Source of the DNA: Gryganskiella cystojenkinii
Lineage: Eukaryota > Mortierellomycota > Mortierellomycetes > Mortierellales > Mortierellaceae
DNA length: 64,000 nucleotides
Assembly: GCA_015852425.1 (NCBI GenBank)
Contig: JAAAIG010000093.1
Coordinates: 1-64,000 of the forward strand
Reading direction: 5' to 3'
The notes under the pieces are model-generated. The model made no database searches and had not been told where the DNA came from. It saw only the letters and a list, made by a program, of their open reading frames with translations. The translations under genes and the position numbers were made by a program. Of this stretch, positions 1-11,727 are shown piece after piece. Each line of letters begins with the position of its first letter. Position 1 is the stretch's first letter.

Positions 1-53
1 TATAATTACCGCCTGCCACGCGGTAGACCCGGGTTCGATTCCCGGACCACGCA
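1..53 (+). tRNA. tRNA-Gly (GCC), 5' end cut by window edge
   Basis: The 3' two thirds of a tRNA are present. The anticodon arm is ACCGC/CTGCCAC/GCGGT with anticodon GCC, so it decodes glycine GGC. The T arm is CCGGG-TTCGATT-CCCGG, an exact B-box match, followed by the acceptor strand ACCACGC and discriminator A. The matching 5' acceptor strand (expected GCGTGGT) and most of the D arm lie left of the window. There is no encoded CCA, as expected for a nuclear eukaryotic tRNA. Confidence 0.95.
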
Positions 54-60
54 TTCAATC

Positions 61-66
61 TTTTTT
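61..66 (+). terminator. RNA polymerase III terminator of tRNA-Gly
   Basis: A run of six T follows the tRNA 3' end by 7 nt, which is the standard Pol III stop signal. More T runs follow at 68-80 and could act as back-up. Confidence 0.75.
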
Positions 67-1736
67 CTTTTATTTTTCATCTTTAAATTCCTTTTTGCAC
101 TCGACACCCACGCCAGTGATGTGTCGGGCACCAAGTTAGGCGCGTCCGTCTCTCTTGCGAGTTGTGTAATAAAAGAAAAAGACTTTTAAAAATAATCATT
201 GGCCCACTTTGATTTTTTTCATAGGAAACATATAAAAGAAATCCGCGCCTAATATCTTGTCCCAATGCAAAAATGAGGATATGAAGATGGCCAGCATTAT
301 GTTACACATTATAGAGCTTGAGAGGTTAACTTTCAGGGAACTGCACATGTATATGCAGCGTCCTTTCAATAATCGCAATACATATGAAGCTCTAATCTCC
401 TGTAACCAAAGACTTAAGACCTACGACTCGTCTTCTTCAATGCCTTCGAATGGTACAGGTCGCACAGAAGGCGTAGTCCGAGTTGGGCCGGATACAAAAG
501 GGTAAGAAGTTGTCGACGAGTCAGCACCCCGTCAAATGAAGCACGTCGCGCAGGTGGCCTGGCATCAAGGGAGAGAACATCGTTATCTTCACGGTGTTCA
601 TTACTACCAATATCTTCGTTTTCCTTATCTGTGGTGGGCAGAGGAGATATTTAATATACAAATGTTGTCAACGTCACTGGTAGACAGCACAAAAACACAG
701 AACAGCTTGTCCTAGAGGCCGTCCAAATTGTACTCACCTTTACTTCGCGTGGGTTTCATCCGGACAGCATTGTCGTCACCGCAGGGGTCATGGGGGTGCT
801 TTGTGGAACCTAGACAATATCAGCGACAGCCAAGATTCACGTCTGTCACTCGAGACCTGTCCTGGAAGAAACAGTCATAATCAACGTTGCTACGACATGG
901 TTCCCCACACGGGTGCCAGGGCTCTCTAACCTAGCACGTTTGCTTACAGCAGTGATTCCAACAGCTTTCCCCATTCTATGGTCTATAGACAATGCCCGTG
1001 CCAGAGACCTTCTCATCCGTAATCCTCGATAACCAAAATAAATCGACCGTCTTGACTTGCTCGATATAAATTGTTGATCTTGTCTGCAAAGCGGTCGGTG
1101 CCAGCTCTTGATAGAAATCGACCACAGACCGGCGCCGTAACGCTTCTGAGGCTGTTACCGTCGCCCTTGTTCTTGCCGCTCTTGACTCGATTTCGCACTC
1201 CTGGTCTTGATCTTGATCCTGGTCTTGACTTGAGTGGTTCGACTCCACTTCGCTTTCTTCATCTTGATTGGTTAGCTCGACGCCACCTCGATGCCCGGCG
1301 ACCTAAGATGTTTTGAAAACTCATGCGATTCTAGTTGGACTAATTTCGGCGGATTAAAGTTACTTGTGGGCTGAGCGGAGCTCTGAACCCACCCTCCTCT
1401 TCAGCTAAAATGCAAATTTTGCTGACGAGGGGCTGGGTTCAGAGCTTCGGGCTGTGCACCATAATTTTGGTGGCAATAAAAGATCGAATCGGGAAAATCA
1501 CTATTTTGGCGGAAAATCACACAGGTGCTTATTCGCTCCGCCCAAAAATCAGTTTTGGATACTCAAGTTTCATGAGATTTGTGCGCACTAGAAAAACTCT
1601 CTGCTCCCAAGCGGATTCTTTTTTTTTGCAAATATATTTTTTTCTGAGTACAAAAAACAGCTAATTGACGCAAATTACGATTTATCTAGCCTAGTATTCT
1701 GGTTGTTGTCAAACCCGACAAGGATGGATCGAGCGC
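67..1736. other. Intergenic, no supported gene
   Basis: This stretch lies between the tRNA and the 3' end of CWH43. Only short open frames occur, the longest about 90 codons, without recognisable domains or convincing splice structure. The 1320-1680 part contains a strong inverted repeat (separate entry) and A/T-rich sequence and may be an old transposon end. Nothing else was recognised. Confidence 0.6.
1371..1454. repeat. Imperfect palindrome (possible transposon or MITE remnant)
   Basis: The left arm begins at 1371 and the right arm ends at 1454. They pair with a perfect 13-nt core AGCTCTGAACCCA and scattered mismatches on both sides. The loop itself is a near-palindrome (TCAGCTAAAATGC / AAATTTTGCTGA). 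The whole unit could form one long hairpin. It lies about 280 bp downstream of the CWH43 stop codon. No target-site duplication was identified. Confidence 0.6.
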
Positions 1737-4700
1737 TTACTTGTAGTAGAGAGGACGGTCATGGACATGGAAGCGATGCTTGCGAATACCTTGGCCATAG
1801 AAGATAGAAGGGAAACGCATGCCCTCGGGCACATCCTGTTCCAAGATCTGTTCATACTTCTCCTCCTTTCTAAAGTCCTCAATCGACTGGGAACGATCCC
1901 AGGAGGTAGGGTGCTCATCCAACAACTGGTACTTGCCAGCTTGGATCTCCGTGTCTGTGATGCCTCCATGGGAAATACGGGCATAGCCGGTACGTTTAAC
2001 TCCACGGAAGGCGAGGTACTGGCACCAACGGTCCCAATCCGAGACCTCGACATCGTGCACATGACCTCCGTCCATCAAAAGATCGTAAATCTCGTTGCCT
2101 TTGCCGGCATTGGTAACGACGTATCCCAAGAACAGGAAGGGATTATCAGACTCACGCATGATACGTCCGAGCTCCGTGGTCTGCAATTGACGATCCAAAA
2201 GATCCTCCTCCTGACCATTGTGGGAGACAATGACATCAACCTCCTTTCCGTAGACATCCAAGGTCGCGTGAATCGCGCAGGCGAGCTCTCCCTTGGGCGA
2301 AGGCAACAAGTGGTGGGTCGAACGCTTGATGGGGAACTTGGAGAGCATCGTGCATCCCCAGGTGTGCTTGGTAGGACCTGGGCCGTAGTCGGCGTACATG
2401 TTGAGGTCCTCGGACAAGAACTGGGTCAGATCACGGTTACCCATGATCATACGCTGAAGATCAGACTCCAAGAGACCAATGACATCCAGCTCCAAATCTC
2501 TAATGGCGTCACGCATACGGAGCTCACTGTTCCACATGTCGTTGTCGATCGCGAAGTGAATGGTCCAGATACCGGCCGTGATCAACTTGTGCTCGGGATG
2601 ATAGGGCTGAGGAGCAGACTTGGGCAGACGGTTGTAGCAGATGCCAACGGACCCCAAAACCAATCCGATCAATGTCAGCTTGGAGTAGAGACGAGCGAAC
2701 GAGAATCCAGAGCGGAACTGAACCGCAGAGACAGCCCATGCATCCGAGTTGGCGTTGTAGATACCGAGCAGCAAGCAAGTCTGCATGGCGATCAGGACAT
2801 AATCGGTGTGTTCGCGCATCACCTCACCGGCGGGCACGAAAGCGTAGGCGACGACCCACACGTGAGCCAGAGCCAAGATGTTGTAGACGAGCATGGCAAG
2901 CAAAAAGGTACGACCTGGGGGCTGACGAGCCAAAGAACGGAAGAGTGTAGGGAAGAGCGAGAGCGCATAGAGAGTAAAGACAATACCGCCAGCAAATCCG
3001 ACATCGCCTTCGTTAAAGTGCAAGACGGCCAAGCCAGCAGATCCGATAGCCCACCAGACCAGAGAAGAAACCCAACGACGCTTCGAGGACAAGGTCAAAC
3101 CAATGGCCATTGCAACAATGACAAAAAATCCACCGGGCACAGGCTGAGGACCAGTGTTGGGGTAGCCGCCAAGGGACCAGCGACTGATCGTGGTCGAATC
3201 CGTAAACATGGAGTGAAGACAAAAGAGATAAGCACCAGCACCGATAGCGGCCAACACCCAGCTTTCGCCTTTCTTCTGGATCACTGAAGGCTCATCTGCA
3301 CCAGGTTCCTTTCTCAACATGACCTGGACAGAGGCCAAGATACCGATTACCAAACCAATCATGTTCTGACCGCCGTTGCTCTCGTTCATGATGGGCCAAA
3401 TGGGGTTGTTGGCCCACCAAGCCTGCTTGACGACGTTGTGAAGGATCAATCCAAGTGCAAGAGTCAGCACGCCACGTTCAGCACGTCCGTTTTGATGACG
3501 CTGTTCAAAAAGGGTCGCTCCCCACGTGAGGAGGGAGAGTGAGACACCTGCAGCAACGGCCATAAGGCGCTGAGCAGGGTCGGGGATTTTGTATGAGAGG
3601 ATGCCAACCAAAGACAACAAATGGACGAACCCCTTTGAGCGTGCAATGCCACGGCGAAGAAAACCGACACCCAACAAGACAGCCGAGACGTTGCAAAACA
3701 AGAAAGCCTCATATCCCGAAAGACCCATGTGCCACAGAGGGAAGTACCAAATCATCAAAGGCAACGAAGTCAACATGGACCAGAAAATAAAGCCTAAAGA
3801 TCAAACATTAAATGATGGTAAAGGTGAGTTCTGATGTGGTCCCTTTGAAGCAGTTCACCGTGATTAGCTATCAAACTGTCAAAATTCCTAACTTACCCAA
3901 GTATACGTCCGAGGCAAAAGAGATGAGCTCAAATGGCTTGATCTGTCCGAGGGAGGAGATGAAGCTTTCCTCTCCTCCATAAGTCTTGAGATCGTTCGTG
4001 GCGCTCGAACCAGCACCAGCGCTGACGTCGACAACGCGGATCTCAAAGGCGTCGAAGTCGAGCATGCAGACGGCATCGAAGGCAAGATCCGAGATAATCA
4101 ACGACCATTCAAAGAAAGCATAGTAAGTGTATGCTAGAAAGAACAGAGAAGCAAAGTTAAAAACTGTAGAGACTAAAATGGCAAAAGTCAAATACGCTCA
4201 CGCTTGTTTTCTTTTTTTTATCGCTGTTGCTCACCTCCGGGGATGCGGTGGACGTTGTGCTGGATAAAGAAGTAGATCATGGGAATAAGAGCTCCAAAGA
4301 AGGTGTAGCCAAAGATGGATCGGTACTTTTGGGCCTTGAGGTTCTGAGGGGCACTCTTGATAGTTCCGACGACGTGGGGGATAGTGCAGATCAGGTAAAC
4401 AAACATGGCAATATCGTGGATATCATGATCGTCCGACGAGGTAACATAGACCCAACCACCGCAAGCGACCGTCCTGATAACATCGTTGATAAAGAGGAAC
4501 TTTGCGAAGCTCTTGGAGCCGTTGGCAGGGACATTGCGAACAATCAGCAAATACCAGAGTGCGCAAAGAGCCAAACGAGGACCTATGAGTGCGATCGGGG
4601 GGCACAGTAACAAGGAAAGTTAGACTCTACTGTCTGATCCAGGGAGATTCACCTAAAAAAAGTCCAAGGTAATGCTATACCTGAAGTAAGAGCGATGAAG

Positions 4701-6091
4701 ATTTGGCAAAGGTTGCGTTCAGGGTAATAGTCTCCTGTCGTTGCGCTCACACTTGGGAACCACTCCTTTAGATTGAGTAAAAACAAAAGATATAGAAAAT
4801 ATATAGAGTCAGTATTTTGAGCAATATTCTGCTGGCAAGAGGTACATACTTCACGATCTGTTCAGTTTGAATCAGGTAAAGTCCAACACTGTTTTTTCTG
4901 TCGTAGTCGATTCCAGGTCCATTCGCAATCCCTTTTTTTTTTTTTTTCTTTTTTTTTTTTACCTCTGGGTATCCTGCAACGCCGTTCTTGACGATCTTGT
5001 AATAATGGGCATAGCATCCAACGACGAATGCAAGGATGAAGGCGGCTAAAGGAAATCCGGTCGATCGAGAGAGAATAGCGATATCGCAAAAAAGAAAAAA
5101 AACATTCAAAAGGGAAAGTAAAAGACGTGGCGTCGTTAGATAGTTGTTTTGCTCACTTTTTCTCAACATAAACGGGTTCTTTTGCTGCGGGATCAAAAAG
5201 AAGGTGACGGCTGTCCGGATTTGAAATGACCCTTGCCGCGCCAAAAAGCGTCATTTTTGGCACATGGGATCAAAAGAGAAGAGAATAGTCGGGTCTTCAA
5301 AACAAAAAATCGAGGTCTCGTCTATCCTGACTGTCTCGCTCTGTTTCTTTCTGCGGCCGATCGGGTTGTTCCTGAAGCCGATAATAATCCAATCCGTTTT
5401 TTTTATTGTCAAGTCTCAGGATACTCCGCGCAGCCCATTTTTAAAGGAATACTGCAGCCCTGATAACTCTAGTATCCGAAGTAATGATTCTTGCAAGCAA
5501 AGATGCTAATTCCCAGAAAATATGCGTGCGATGCGGTTCTCGGTCCACAAGACAAAAAAAAGATGAAAAGAGTTTGGGCTCGAATTTTCTGGTATCTTTT
5601 GCTCGCATAAACCTGTTCCTTGTTTTCTTCGAACCGACGCGTTTTCCAAGACCAAATACAGCTTCGATACTACTTCCTGTCTGAGAATGCCGGTTGATGT
5701 CCAGAGAAGGGTGCATTAATCGTTTTAAACTTACATGCGCCGAAGATGGTATGGGCGCAGGGAATGGCTGTTCCTGGGAACTAAAGACATTCCAATAAGA
5801 GAGAGAGAGAATCAGGGGTCGGTTAGTAACAGAACGATTGATTGTCTCCGAGGAATGTGAGGATTGAGAGTCGAGGGAGCTGATCAGCACGCTCCACTGC
5901 AAGGGCAAGCTTATTTTTTGTGTTTTGTACGCCACCACACAAACCAGCCTCCATTGTGTGAATTAGGATTGTTTGTTGATTGCTGATGAATGAAATGAAT
6001 AAAAAAGAGCGGATTTTCTAAAAGAGAAAGAGGTATAACAATGGCTTACCCTTGCGACGACAAGTCCCTTCCTATCTGCTACGTTTGCCAT
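1737..6091 (-). CDS. CWH43: CWH43, GPI-anchor ceramide remodelling protein
   Basis: Seven exons in transcript order: 6091-6050, 5780-5735, 5045-4963, 4765-4681, 4582-4235, 4133-3897, 3793-1737, giving 965 residues, close to the roughly 950 of yeast Cwh43. Family role: it places ceramide on GPI anchors in the ER and is linked to cell-wall integrity. Residues 1-280 are a PGAP2/FRAG1-like multi-span region with the family signature [19 protein letters not shown] across exons 3-4. More membrane helices follow to about residue 660. The C-terminal part, about 680-960, is an endonuclease/exonuclease/phosphatase-like domain with GLLESD and a conserved DRWCQY...[13 protein letters not shown] block. 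Exon 1 gives only 14 residues ([14 protein letters not shown]). The intron at 5046-5734 is unusually long (689 nt). The E-E-W at the exon 3/4 border depends on using the AAAG acceptor. The large plus-strand frame opposite exon 7 is a shadow. Confidence 0.93.
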
Positions 6092-6661
6092 GGTTGAGAT
6101 GGTTAGAGTAGCAGGGTATAAGATGGATGAAAGGGGTGAAGAAAACTAAAAAAAAGTGATGGAAAAAGAAAAAAAAGAAGGGGGAAGAAGGAAGGGCGCT
6201 GTTGTACTCGTATTGAGGCACAAAGAAAGAAGGGTCAGGGCTGTTCTATCTGCCCGTCAGTGTCCGTGGCCATCGGTGTTCTGTGTCCAAAGTTCAAATC
6301 CCAACTTTCTTTCAACGGACGTGGAACTCTGATGCAAAAAGGGCAAATGATTTCCCCCTCGCCCGCTCACTCGAAAATTTCGGTGACGTATCCTTTTTTT
6401 TGTTTAATCTCGCGTTCTTGACGCGTGCAAATTTATTAGGGATATTTTTTTTGGACTTTTGGACACAATGGTAGGAGTCATTAACCAAACGTGCAAAAGT
6501 GGGTATGTATGTATAGGTGAGTTGGGTTCGTTACAGAAAAAAAGAGTGAAAAAGAGGACCATGGGTGGAGGTGTCGATCCTTGGGGAATTGGGTGTTTGA
6601 AAATAGAGGGGAGTATTTTACAAGGGGAAAGAGAAAGTACAAAAAAGCAAAAAAAAATGCT
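6092..6661. other. CWH43 promoter and 3' end of the next minus gene
   Basis: This is a tandem minus-strand arrangement. The stretch holds the CWH43 5' flank and the 3' untranslated region of the coiled-coil gene upstream. It is purine-rich with A runs at 6150-6190, and no further gene was seen. Confidence 0.5.
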
Positions 6662-9087
6662 TTACATGATTGAGCACTTCTTCTCCTTCTTATCCTTCTT
6701 GTCCTTCTTCTCCTTCTTGCCGTTTGCAGCGACGGTCGCCTTGGGTGTAGGAACAACAGCGACAGCAACAGGTGCAGTCTTACTTTCATCCGCGGCCTTC
6801 AAGCTAGGGATCGTCGTCACCTCAATCACCTCGGCCTTCTTAACTTCCTCAACAGGCGCAGTCTCCTCAACAACAACGACCTCCTCAACACGAACATCCT
6901 CAACAACAATAGCTGTGGCAGAAGAGCTCGACTTGTCCTCAGCAGCAACAAGGGCAGCAGCAACGATGGCAGAGTCATCCTCAACCTTGTCCTGGGCTTC
7001 CTCTGACTTGACCTCGACGGCGATGGCGAGCTCCCCAACCTTATCCTTAGCCTCCTCAGCCTTGACCTCGACAGCGGCAGCGACCTCTTCGATCTTCTTC
7101 TCAGCAGAGGCTTTGATCTCTTCAGCCTTGCGGGCAGCCTCTTCCTCGGCGGCCTTAGCCTCAGCAGCGACGCGAGCAGCTTCCTCCTCAGCGGCCTTCT
7201 TAGTAGCCTCAGCCTCAGCAGCGACGCGAGCAGCTTCCTCCTCAGCAGCCTTTGTGACAGCCTCAGCCTCGGCAGCGGCCTTCTCCTCTGCGGCCTTCAA
7301 CTCAGTGGCAATACGGTCAGCCTCGGCCTTGGCAGCGGCCTCAGCAGCAGCAGCGACTTGACGGGCTTCCTCTTCAGCAGCAGCCTTGGCAGCAGCAGCT
7401 GCTTCCTCAGCAACCTTGGCCTCAGCAGCAAGACGAGCTGCCTCAGCTTCAGCGGTAGCCTTCTCCTCAGCGAGCTTACGAGCGGCCTCTTCCTCAGCAG
7501 CCTTGGCCTCAGCAGCGGCCTTCTCAGCAGCGACGCGGGCCACCTCCTCGGCGGCAGCCTTGGCAGCAGCGGCAGCTTCCTCAGCAGCCTTAGCCTCGGC
7601 AGCGATACGGGTAGCCTCAGCTTCAGCAGCGGCCTTCAACTCGGCAGCAACACGGGCAGCTTCTTCCTCAGCAGCGATACGAGCGGCCTCCGCCTCAGCA
7701 GCAGCCTTTTCCTCAGCAGCCTTGGCTTCAGCGGCAAGACGGGTAGCTTCTGCCTCAGCAGCGATGCGGGCAGCCTCGGCCTCAGCGGCAGCCTTCTCCT
7801 CTGCGGCCTTGATCTCGGAAGCAACACGGGCGGCCTCCTCTTCAGCAGCGATACGGGCAGCCTCGGCCTCAGCAGCAGCCTTCTCGTCAGCGGCCTTCTT
7901 GGCGGCCTCAATCTCAGCAGCGACACGGGCGGCTTCCTCCTCAGCGGCAATACGGGCAGCTTCGGCCTCAGCAGCAGCCTTTTCGGCGGCCTCCTTAGCT
8001 TCAGCAGCGGCCTTCTCCTCGGCGGCCTTGAGCTCAGCGGCAACACGGGCGGCCTCCTCTTCAGCAGCCTTCTTGGCAGCCTCAGCTTCAGCGGCGGCCT
8101 TCTCCTCTGCGGCCTTGGCCTCAGCAGCAACACGAGCGGCTTCTTCCTCAGCAGCGATGCGGGCAGCTTCAGCTTCGGCAGCGACCTTCTCGGCGGCCTC
8201 CTTGGCCTCGGCAGCAGCTTTCTCCTCAGCGGCCTTGACTTCAGCAGCGACGCGAGCAGCTTCCTCCTCAGCGGCTTTCTTGGCAGCCTCGACCTCAGCA
8301 GCAGCGAGGGCAGCAGCAGCAGCCTCAGCCTCAGCCTCAGCCTTGGCCTTCTCCTCCTGTTCCTTGGACTCCTCGTCAACGATGACAGTCTCCTCTGCAG
8401 TAGCAATCTCGGTCTCCTCGACAGCGGACTCGTTGGACGTGATGGTCTCGGACACGGATTCGGTCTCGACAATGGTAGCGGTCTCAGTGGCAGTAACAGG
8501 GACCTGCTCCTCCTTGATCTCAGCAGCGACAATGACGGTTTGTTCTAATGCATTTTACAATTTGAAGGTTTGAAAAACAAAAAGTCAGTTCAGAAAAGGT
8601 GGCTTGAATAGTAGGTTTTGAGGTTACGAGTGCGATCAAGGCCTGTATAACGTGAAAGAGGACAAAAGAAGAAACGACAAAAGCTAAAAGATAAGCATTT
8701 GTGGGTGTTGCAAAAGTTTCGGTTCTGGGGCCGATGGTAGTGCTCCAAATGTTGAGGTTTGGAGAGGGGGGAGGGGGGAGGAAAGGAGAAAACGGAGACG
8801 TGCCGAGGGAGATGGAGGCAGAGCGGAGTGTGGGCCACGAGGGACACAAAGAAAAATGGGTTTCGGCTGTGTGTTCCCATGGCGTGGGGGGTTGTGCACC
8901 GCCATGGTGGCATCTTCACATTTGCAGAACGTTGAAAGCGATGTCCATCCACCGGATGATAACCTGAGACAAGACAGGTTCAAATACTCAGAGAGAGAGA
9001 GAACACTGTGCAGGGACAGGAACCAGGGGCTGAAGACAACAAGAGAGAGATAAAGAGTTATGTGAACATACCAGTGGAATCGGACAT
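6662..9087 (-). CDS. Ala/Glu-rich coiled-coil repeat protein with C-terminal CaaX box
   Basis: Two exons: 9087-9072 (16 nt, MSDST plus one base) and 8544-6662, giving 632 residues. The short first exon is joined through G+AA to give MSDSTEQTVIVAAEIK. After an acidic, threonine/valine-rich N-terminus, roughly residues 60-500 are a degenerate repeat built on the pattern AAEEEAARVAAEAKAAEEKA. Hydrophobic I/V/L at regular spacing suggests one long alpha-helical coiled coil. The end is highly basic, with lysine-rich repeats running into CSIM-stop, a good CaaX motif (C, S, I, M) expected to be farnesylated. A polybasic stretch plus prenyl group would target a membrane. No enzyme domain is visible and no family was recognised; TolA-like or eisosome-like similarity would be composition only. 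The long plus-strand frames here are compositional shadows. Confidence 0.85.
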
Positions 9088-10745
9088 TATTTTTGTTGTC
9101 TGTGGGGTATAAATAAAGGGTATTTGGGGCGTGAGAGATCGTTACAAATAAAAGGAGCAAAGGTTGTTGTGGTTGTGGGCAGATGGTGGGATGATGGAGA
9201 TGGAGGAAACGAAAACAGTGATGATGAAGAAGAGAGAAAAGAAGAAAAGAGTGAAAAAAATAGAACAAAGGTGAGAACGTCCCTTTTTCAACGACACCTC
9301 TCTTCTCCTTTTCTTCGACAATTGAGAGCACTCCACAGGAGGGGAGAGAGGGAATATTTTTTGGCTGGAAAACAAAGCCCTATCAGAGTCGTACAAGAAC
9401 TCTTCATACCTTCCACCAGACGAGACAACCACACCACTTAACACTTTCTGGACACTCGTTCTTTATCTATCTTTTCATTTTTTTCATCCACCGATGTCGA
9501 CATCCCCAAACTCAACTCCCTTTTATCTTTTTATCTTTGTTTCTGTTCTCCTGTGCTGTCGTCCTCACTTTTGCATGATCAGCTCTCTTTACTGAATGCT
9601 TCTATGCGGCAGGCAGACAGCTGGTATTTTCAATTTTCATGCAAATGTGAAGTTTGTGAGGTCTGGCGTTTCTGGGAGAAAAAAAAAGGATGTCGTTTTG
9701 TAGGACCACAAAGAGTACATTGCGAGAGTGACAAACAAGAGCAACAATAACCACAAAAAAAAAAGAAAAGATGGAGATGGACTCAAAATAATAATACAAG
9801 TAACGGTGAACGACAGACAACGAGTGAGCCGTTGAGAGCAATTTTTTTTTCCTCCTCCCTTTTTGTCTCCCTTCGACGCTGTTTGAGAGGAACAAGAACT
9901 AATTCGGAAATGCATGTGCACATTGTGTGATCTCTTGACGGAAATCATTGCCCAGATGGTGACCTAGTCGAATGATGGCCAGTGTGAGACGCAGGCCTAG
10001 GGAAGAGGGTGGAGGATATTAAGGGACATTAGGGGACACTTCTCGGACAGAAGTCTCGGATAATACTGACGAGCATGAAAGGCCACGTGGAGTACAAGGC
10101 CTAGTGTCACTGAGACAAGTTGCGAGCTGGTGAACAAAGGGTGCATGAGCCGCCTTAGGTGAGTTGTGCAGTGCAAAAGCGTCAAACGAATCAAAATTTA
10201 TAACAGATAATAATCCCCACACTTGCGAAGGACCTTTGACAAGAAAATAAAATAAAATTCAACTGCCAGAGCTGTGCCGCGAAAGGAACCTTGGAAGAAG
10301 CAGGATACCAGTATCGTTTGACCCCCGCGGCATCTACAAAGGGAGGGCAACAAAGATCATCAAAAAGCACCCACTCCTTAGGCAGATCGGGATCGCTTCT
10401 GTTTTGCCCCTCTGGTTCTCTTGTCTTTGACTCTAGGCTAGATCATGGCACCACTTGAAATGGGAAAGACGTCTGCCCTACCCTGCGTATCTGCATGTCT
10501 GTCTGCCTTTGGAGACGAAGGAGAGGAAAGGAGAGGGATCTTGGCCCGGGGATGGGACAAGAGACTTGAATAAAAAATGAAGGCAAACGAAGGAGAGCTC
10601 AAAAAGGACAAAGGTACAAACACACACAAGGTCTGTCAAGACAGTTAAGGTCTTGAATTGAAGAAAGAACTCCTTCACCTCTTCTGTTACTGCAAAGTCC
10701 TAGAGCAGAGTCTAGGTTCCGCGCGATACTCCGTCACTTTCTCCG
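9088..10745. other. Intergenic, no supported gene
   Basis: This is the 5' flank of the coiled-coil gene followed by low-complexity A/T-rich and purine-rich sequence. Open frames are short and lack domains. No repeats of note were seen. Confidence 0.5.
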
Positions 10746-11078
10746 TCAGTGTCCCCAGACAATAAAATTGAAGTTGACACGTGGCTTCGGCTTCGGAGAC
10801 GATACTGGATTCGAGGCGGACAAAATACTAGATTTTTTTAAGAGATGATGAGGAAGAGAATAAAGAGAAGGAGGAATGAGCAGCGTTGTGAAAAGGCCGC
10901 CCAGTTGACCGTACTCTCGGTCTTTGATAGCTCGATGGTCATAGTCCCAGGAATGTTCCGTCTGGCTTGACGAATGAGTCAACTCGAGGTCATGGGGATG
11001 GACATAAGCACGAAGGCCAAGGCCGTGGAGCAGCAACAGTACGAACGTGAAACGGATCATCGACACCAGCATCAGCAC
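10746..11078 (-). CDS. Possible secreted protein, first exon or fragment
   Basis: An open frame of 110 codons; the more natural start is the internal MIRFTF at 11060. It opens with a convincing signal peptide: MIRFTF, then VLLLLHGLGLRAYV. A polar segment follows (HPHDLELTHSSSQTEHSWDY) with coding-like third positions up to about 10905. After that the composition loses coding character, so a donor site near TACG|GTCAAC is likely. The continuation was not found downstream. It could be the first exon of an EF-hand-type secretory protein that has been disrupted, but no domain is visible. The plus-strand frame opposite it (from 10974) is the alternative reading and looks worse. Confidence 0.25.
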   Translation of the reverse strand: MLMLVSMIRFTFVLLLLHGLGLRAYVHPHDLELTHSSSQTEHSWDYDHRAIKDREYGQLGGLFTTLLIPPSLYSLPHHLLKKSSILSASNPVSSPKPKPRVNFNFIVWGH

Positions 11079-11441
11079 CAGCAGCGGCAGTCCTCAACCC
11101 ATGGATACGACGCAGAATTAAGAGCAAGTTATCTAATCCCCTTGGTTGGATTTACGTCCAGATGCGCTACACTTTGGAAGGATTGTTAATCGTGAAAAAT
11201 ATCTTTGGGCTACCTCTTAAAACCAACCCACAGGATCTCAGTTCGTTTTTTTCTTTACTGCCCCCATGTAAACCTCCTCCCCCCATTTCATACCCCGACG
11301 AGGCTGTTGGTGACCAATATTATCCTCTTTTCTTCTTGTCAGTTCAGTTTTCTAAGTTGGCAACAACAACAATAACAACATAGGGGCGTCTACCAGGATA
11401 TCACGGCGCATATCAATCAAGAACTTTGGTCCACCAGGGAG

Positions 11442-11727
11442 ATGACTGACACAATAAATGAATTTGTTGTGGCCAGGGAAGATTGCAGAGCAGAGCAATT
11501 GCTCCGCACGCAAACGGGACTGTTGCTTTCTGGCTTGATAGTTGCCACTGGACTGCTCGGCTGCCTTGGCTACATCTTCTTGCAAGACACCTATCGAGAT
11601 GTAAAAGAAGAGAGGGAGTGTGTGTTTGTTTTAGAGCAGCAATGTATGAATCGGACATTTTTTTGACTGCAGATGCAAAAAAAGGGACTTATTATTATAC
11701 CGTAGTCCATAACCGAAATCGTTAGCG
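11442..11727 (+). CDS. Candidate 63-residue single-pass membrane protein
   Basis: Two possible exons, 11442-11600 and 11673-11705, are joined by a 72-nt intron (GTAAAAG ... GACTGCAG with a T-rich tract). They give a 63-residue protein ending MQKKGLIIIP-stop. It has a polar N-terminal half (MTDTINEFVVARED), one clear hydrophobic helix at about residues 25-46 (LLLSGLIVATGLLGCLGYIF), and a short charged tail. The open frame extends upstream of the ATG to about 11391 (GVYQDITAHINQELWS). This could therefore instead be the last exons of a longer gene whose 5' part was not located. No family was recognised. Confidence 0.35.

Noticed and set aside
1761..3287. 508-codon open frame on the plus strand opposite CWH43
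   Set aside because: The minus strand encodes a recognisable CWH43 with matching exon structure. The plus frame has no domain and exists because of the codon bias of the real gene.
6459..8573. Three long plus-strand frames (300, 396 and 395 codons) rich in Ser/Ala or Ser/Leu/Gly
   Set aside because: They are antisense to the Ala/Glu repeat protein; the simple repeat composition leaves several frames open. Only the minus frame has a proper end (CaaX box) and a spliced start.
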